Source: Lachnospiraceae bacterium
GTDB taxonomy: Bacteria; Bacillota; Clostridia; Lachnospirales; Lachnospiraceae
Assembly: GCA_014799465.1 (NCBI GenBank)
Contig: JAAVHZ010000036.1
Coordinates: 1-36,027, forward strand
Direction: 5' to 3'
DNA: 36,027 nucleotides
In this document: positions 31,594 to 36,027 of the stretch, in pieces
Position numbering within the stretch: the stretch's first letter is position 1
Layout: every line of letters starts with the position of its first letter
Program-made: the position numbers and the translations under genes
The notes under the pieces: generated by a model
Told to the model about the DNA's origin: nothing
Seen by the model: the letters and a program-made list of their open reading frames with translations, nothing else
Databases searched by the model: none

Positions 31594-32088
31594 GTGAATG
31601 TAAACGGAACATTGATGAATTACTATTTTCATTGCAAAAGGCAGTGTTATCTTCATGGCAACAGAATAAATCTTGAAAACAATAGTGAAAATGTGAAGAT
31701 TGGTAAAGCCTTACATGAGTCAAAATTATCTGACAGTAAAAATACAGAATTAGAAATTGATAATATTAAAATTGATAAACTCTCTAAAGAATATTTAACA
31801 GAAATCAAGAAATCTGATGCTGACGAAAATGCAAGTAAATGGCAGCTATATTTCTATCTGTATGTATTAAAATCTAAAGGTATTCTAAGAAAGGGAAAAC
31901 TGGAATTTATAGAAAAAAATAAAACTGAAAAAAAGATGCTTATTTTAGAATTAACCCCTGAGATTGAAGCAGAGTTAATCAAATACATAGAGGAAATTAA
32001 AATATTAATCGAATCTGATAACGTACCACCTGTTCTTCACAAAAAGCAATGTACTAAATGTGCTTATTATGAATACTGTTATATTTAA
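31594..32088 (+). CDS. cas4: Cas4 adaptation nuclease
   Basis: A 164-residue iron-sulfur RecB-like nuclease that trims and orients new spacers with regard to the PAM. The four cluster cysteines are visible: one in FHCKRQCYLHG near the N terminus (the pair C-x3-C), then CTKCAYYEYC at the C terminus. The nuclease core has EIKKS (about 75) and the QxxxY motif WQLYFYLY (about 87). The GTG at 31594 is chosen because GGGGG stands 8 nt upstream; a TTG 15 nt earlier lacks a site. It starts 17 bp after cas3. Confidence 0.9.
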   Translation: MNVNGTLMNYYFHCKRQCYLHGNRINLENNSENVKIGKALHESKLSDSKNTELEIDNIKIDKLSKEYLTEIKKSDADENASKWQLYFYLYVLKSKGILRKGKLEFIEKNKTEKKMLILELTPEIEAELIKYIEEIKILIESDNVPPVLHKKQCTKCAYYEYCYI

Positions 32089-32108
32089 TTTACCAAAGGA
32101 GGTTAAGT

Positions 32109-33107
32109 ATGGGAAGTACCAGATATATAATGTCAATGGGCGAATTGACCAGAAAAGACAACTCTTTATGTTTTAGAAAAGACGGAAAGAATGTATACAT
32201 ACCAATAGAAAATACAAAAGAAATCTATTGCTTAAATGAAGTCAGCATGAACTCTAAATTATTGGATTTCCTCGCACAAAATAATGTTGTTATTCATTTC
32301 TTTAATTATTTCGAAGGGTATAGTGGTACATTTTATCCTAGAAATCAGTATAACAGCGGCAAATTATTAATAAAACAAGTTCACGCTTTTGAGGAATCAA
32401 GATTAATAATTGCAAAATCTATAGTTAAAGGAATTGGTTCCAATATATATGAAGTTCTGTATCATTACTATAAACACGATAAACCGGAGGTAAAAGTTGT
32501 AACCGACTGGATTCGAAAAGAATTTTACCAGCGTGTAGACGAATCTCAAAACATCAAGGAATTATTAGCTGCAGAGGGTGAAGTATGGATGAACTTTTAT
32601 GGATCTTTTAAATATTTTTTACCCGAAGATTTTATTATTAATAAAAGGGTCAAAAGACCTCCTGACAATCCTATTAATGCCTTAATTTCCTTCGGAAACT
32701 CATTATTATATACTAAGACTATTTCTGCCATATATAATACTCATTTAGACCAGCGGATAAGTTTTCTACATGAGCCATCAGAGGGAAGATTTTCATTAAG
32801 TCTTGACATTAGTGAGGTATTTAAGCCTGCTATTGTTTTTAGAACTATTTTTGATTTAGTAAACAACAGACGTATACAAGTTGATAAGCACTTTGACAAA
32901 AATGTCAATTACTGTCTGCTAAATGATGAAGGACGCAAGATTTTTGTTGAGGCTTTTGAAAAACGTATGGAAAGTGTATTTGTAAACAGCCGCTTAAAAA
33001 GAAAAATAACTTATAGAACTGCTATAAAACTTGATTGTTACAAACTAATAAAATATATATTAGAAGAAAAAGAGTTTGTACCATTTTCTATAAAGGAAGG
33101 AATGTAA
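32109..33107 (+). CDS. cas1: Cas1 integrase
   Basis: The metal-dependent integrase that, with Cas2, inserts new spacers at the leader end of the array. The 332-residue length and the I-B type sequence are normal. The catalytic residues are seen in AAEGEVWMNFY (Glu about 157), LHEPSEGRFSLSLDISEVFKP (His about 222, Asp/Glu about 235-239). AGGAGG precedes the ATG. It is followed by cas2 with a 3-bp gap. Confidence 0.96.
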   Translation: MGSTRYIMSMGELTRKDNSLCFRKDGKNVYIPIENTKEIYCLNEVSMNSKLLDFLAQNNVVIHFFNYFEGYSGTFYPRNQYNSGKLLIKQVHAFEESRLIIAKSIVKGIGSNIYEVLYHYYKHDKPEVKVVTDWIRKEFYQRVDESQNIKELLAAEGEVWMNFYGSFKYFLPEDFIINKRVKRPPDNPINALISFGNSLLYTKTISAIYNTHLDQRISFLHEPSEGRFSLSLDISEVFKPAIVFRTIFDLVNNRRIQVDKHFDKNVNYCLLNDEGRKIFVEAFEKRMESVFVNSRLKRKITYRTAIKLDCYKLIKYILEEKEFVPFSIKEGM

Positions 33108-33110
33108 CAT

Positions 33111-33401
33111 ATGAATAAAAAACTTAACTATAATTATGCATTTGTATTTTATGATGTTAATGAAAAAAGGGTACAAAAAGTATTCAAAGTATGTAAAAAG
33201 TATTTATCCCATTATCAAAATTCTGTATTTAGAGGAGATATAACACCTTCCAAGTTAATCAGTCTTAAACAGGAAATTAAAAATACAATAAATGAAGATG
33301 AAGATTTTGTTTGTATTATTAAACTTTTAAATTCAGGTTTTTTTGGTGAAGAAACTTTAGGTGGAAAATCAAAAGAAACTGGAGAACAATTAATTTTATA
33401 A
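33111..33401 (+). CDS. cas2: Cas2 adaptation protein
   Basis: A 96-residue ferredoxin-fold dimer partner of Cas1. The first strand with its aspartate, YAFVFYDVNEKRVQKVFKVC, and the following KKYLSHYQNSVFRGDIT are typical. It ends the cas operon, 176 bp before the first repeat, so the leader lies directly beside it. Confidence 0.95.
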   Translation: MNKKLNYNYAFVFYDVNEKRVQKVFKVCKKYLSHYQNSVFRGDITPSKLISLKQEIKNTINEDEDFVCIIKLLNSGFFGEETLGGKSKETGEQLIL

Positions 33402-33577
33402 TTTTTATTTAAAAATTACCAGGTGATTAGGATTCAATTTGTATTAAATGCTGATATTTACTAATGATTTGTATACTATACATGATAAACCCGATTAGCT
33501 GGTAAAATATTAAAAATTTATTAGAATTTCAATAAATTTGGAGTATAATAGATATTAGGATTGTTGAAAAATGGGTA
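33402..33577 (+). promoter_or_regulatory. CRISPR leader with array promoter
   Basis: A 176-nt AT-rich non-coding stretch between cas2 and the first repeat. It contains -35 TTAGAA (33521-33526), a 17-nt spacer and a perfect -10 TATAAT (33544-33549), giving a start about 20 nt before the first repeat. New spacers should be added at this end. An inverted pair, TTACCAG with CTGGTAA (33415-33421 and 33499-33505), may mark an IHF-independent leader fold or terminator-like structure for the cas mRNA. Confidence 0.75.
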
Positions 33578-36027
33578 GTTGAACTTTAACATTTGATGTA
33601 TTTAAATTTTAAAAATCTTTTTCTAATTAATTTTTTATCAGAAGTTGAACTTTAACATTTGATGTATTTAAATAGAGATGATTATATTCAGAGAAAAATT
33701 TCAGAGAAGTTGAACTTTAACATTTGATGTATTTAAATATCCCTGTTTAGGGAAGAAGTAGGGCGGTTTGGTTAGTTGAACTTTAACATTTGATGTATTT
33801 AAATGCGACATTTGTATATATGGAATTTTTAACGGCTGGGTTGAACTTTAACATTTGATGTATTTAAATGTACCCCGGATTAGAAAATATATATGCTTTA
33901 AGTTGTTGAACTTTAACATTTGATGTATTTAAATTGAACAGGATTTTGATAATTACAACAAAGAGATTGTTGAACTTTAACATTTGATGTATTTAAATAT
34001 TTGTGCAGAATTTTATTTCTAAAGAGGAAATTTGTTGAACTTTAACATTTGATGTATTTAAATAGAGTAAAAAAAGAAGAAAACACTAGGTTTATAACAG
34101 TTGAACTTTAACATTTGATGTATTTAAATGAATTAAACCCTTATTATATATATTTTGGTATTTTGTTGAACTTTAACATTTGATGTATTTAAATTAAGAT
34201 TCCTGTATTTGCAATTCAATTCTTGAATACGTTGAACTTTAACATTTGATGTATTTAAATTATGATTATCTTGATAATGGTGTTAAGTTAGAAAGTTGAA
34301 CTTTAACATTTGATGTATTTAAATTAGATTAAAGGACGATTCTAAAGAATATAGAATCTAGTTGAACTTTAACATTTGATGTATTTAAATTTCTGAAATT
34401 CAATCATTTTATAAAATTCATCTCGGTTGAACTTTAACATTTGATGTATTTAAATATGCCCTGTTCCTCGCAGAACATTTGCAGATACAGTTGAACTTTA
34501 ACATTTGATGTATTTAAATCCTGTTAAACAGTGCTCCTTCCCCCTTAACCGCCCGGTTGAACTTTAACATTTGATGTATTTAAATGTCCCAGAGCGGTAC
34601 CGGCTTATCCAGCAGCCTCCGTTGAACTTTAACATTTGATGTATTTAAATACCCATTTCCGCAAACTGTGAACGGACACAATTTGTTGAACTTTAACATT
34701 TGATGTATTTAAATTTAAAAATATTATCATAATTTAATTTTAAATTCAGTTGAACTTTAACATTTGATGTATTTAAATTCAGGAGGACAATGTTCTCCTG
34801 ATTTTTACTATAGTTGAACTTTAACATTTGATGTATTTAAATCTCACAAGGGCGCATCCGTTTGGCGGAACGATTGAGGTTGAACTTTAACATTTGATGT
34901 ATTTAAATTGGTCTGCACCGCCCTTTCCTGTAATGCGGTAAACGTTGAACTTTAACATTTGATGTATTTAAATATAGTGCCTTGAATATAAGCGAAATTC
35001 ATAGCCTGTTGAACTTTAACATTTGATGTATTTAAATAAACCTTTTAAGCAAAAGCTTTTTAAACAATCTAAGTTGAACTTTAACATTTGATGTATTTAA
35101 ATGATATGCAGGCTGAGGGCAAGGCTTTAACTCGGAGTTGAACTTTAACATTTGATGTATTTAAATAAATAATTTTCTTTCCAGTGTTATCAAACTGAAT
35201 ACGTTGAACTTTAACATTTGATGTATTTAAATTAACTCTCGGTACGGACATTCTGATACCGCCCTTGTGTTGAACTTTAACATTTGATGTATTTAAATGC
35301 AATCTGTGTAGAAAGTGCGTTTTGCCCCTGCATGGTTGAACTTTAACATTTGATGTATTTAAATAATCACATGGCAATTACACAGGCTTTGTTGAGTGGG
35401 TTGAACTTTAACATTTGATGTATTTAAATTAGGAACATCATTTGCAGTTATTTCTGAAAAATCATGTTGAACTTTAACATTTGATGTATTTAAATCCTAA
35501 TATTACAAGCAGGAAATCTTTCAATTATATGTTGAACTTTAACATTTGATGTATTTAAATCGTGAAACATGGAAAAGAGAATACAATGGGTAGAAGTTGA
35601 ACTTTAACATTTGATGTATTTAAATTCTTAATAGTGGCAGGAGCGATTATATCGGGGATGGTTGAACTTTAACATTTGATGTATTTAAATTTAGTTAAAT
35701 TTTCCTTTTCTTCTTGCTGATTTTCCGTTGAACTTTAACATTTGATGTATTTAAATAAAAATCTATAGCTTTCTGTAGATAAAATCTAGCATAGTTGAAC
35801 TTTAACATTTGATGTATTTAAATTAAGATAGTGCATGACGATTTTTTTCTCAAGAACTGTTGAACTTTAACATTTGATGTATTTAAATTATAAAATAGTG
35901 GCTCTTTTCCTTGTAAATCTTTTAGTTGAACTTTAACATTTGATGTATTTAAATTCCTATCCAGCATGGATGTTATTAGAAAAATATCGTTGAACTTTAA
36001 CATTTGATGTATTTAAATCCAGATTGT
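33578..36027 (+). CRISPR. type I-B CRISPR array, at least 38 repeats, cut by the window end
   Basis: I count 38 repeats of 30 nt, the first at 33578-33607 and the last complete one at 35989-36018, with a period of 64-67 nt and 37 complete spacers of 34-37 nt. A 9-nt piece of the next spacer ends the window. All repeats read identical. The repeat is GTTGAACTTTA, the stem ACAT, the loop TTG, the stem ATGT, then the 8-nt ATTTAAAT that should become the crRNA 5' handle. The promoter in the leader and the position beside cas2 show rightward transcription. No degenerate end repeat is reached, so the array continues. Confidence 0.99.

Noticed and set aside
33674-33708. Array spacer 2 shares GATTATATT with the mini-spacer
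   Set aside because: Nine AT-rich bases in the middle of a spacer are expected by chance in this sequence.
35081-35377. 98-residue minus-strand ORF with repeated LNTSNVKVQ
   Set aside because: It is the translation of the CRISPR repeats and spacers. The same applies to the ORF at 35818-36003.

Overview
The window is AT-rich chromosomal DNA from a low-GC Firmicute, most likely a gut-type Clostridia of the family Lachnospiraceae. I infer this from the Tad locus carrying DUF5702, DUF6382-FHA and Flp1 genes, the strong Shine-Dalgarno sites, the holin-like type I toxin and the Clostridia-type I-B CRISPR-Cas operon. I cannot name the species.

Left part (1-6400): a short promoter-plus-mini-ORF unit at the edge, then housekeeping genes: pgi (glucose-6-phosphate isomerase), an unrecognised membrane protein, a TSCPD-domain protein followed by murG, a HIT hydrolase, an orphan soluble histidine kinase and a flavodoxin-fold/SCP2 protein. 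Middle-left (6446-17052, all minus strand): a complete Tad/Flp pilus operon read from tadZ through tadA, tadB, tadC, the Flp1 pilin, a DUF5702 protein, two TadE-like pseudopilins and the prepilin peptidase, and ending in a DUF6382-FHA protein and a rhomboid protease. Middle (17238-23889): a small DUF2508 protein, a Zn/Cd-type P-type ATPase whose metal-binding HMA domain is a separate upstream gene behind an ArsR/SmtB-type operator, a large MacB-like ABC transporter and a HAD phosphatase.

The accessory right part (23890-36027) is the most interesting. It holds a type I toxin-antitoxin pair (29-residue holin-like toxin with a convergent antisense RNA), a tRNA-Lys(CTT), a type I-B CRISPR-Cas operon (cas6-cas8b-cas7-cas5-cas3-cas4-cas1-cas2, with a likely internal cas11 start in cas8b) and an array of at least 38 identical 30-nt repeats that runs off the window.

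The headline observation lies between the tRNA and cas6. Two degenerate CRISPR repeats (24567-24596 and 24619-24648) flank a 22-nt mini-spacer. Both keep the repeat's exact 11-4-3-4-8 architecture, the second by compensatory base changes in its hairpin. The mini-spacer matches 14 of 15 seed-side bases of a site next to a TCA PAM at 24516-24530, which runs into the -35 box of the only evident promoter upstream of the cas operon. The one mismatch is at position 6, the position type I guides do not read. This looks like a CreR/CreA-type crRNA-like RNA through which Cascade represses its own operon without cutting it.
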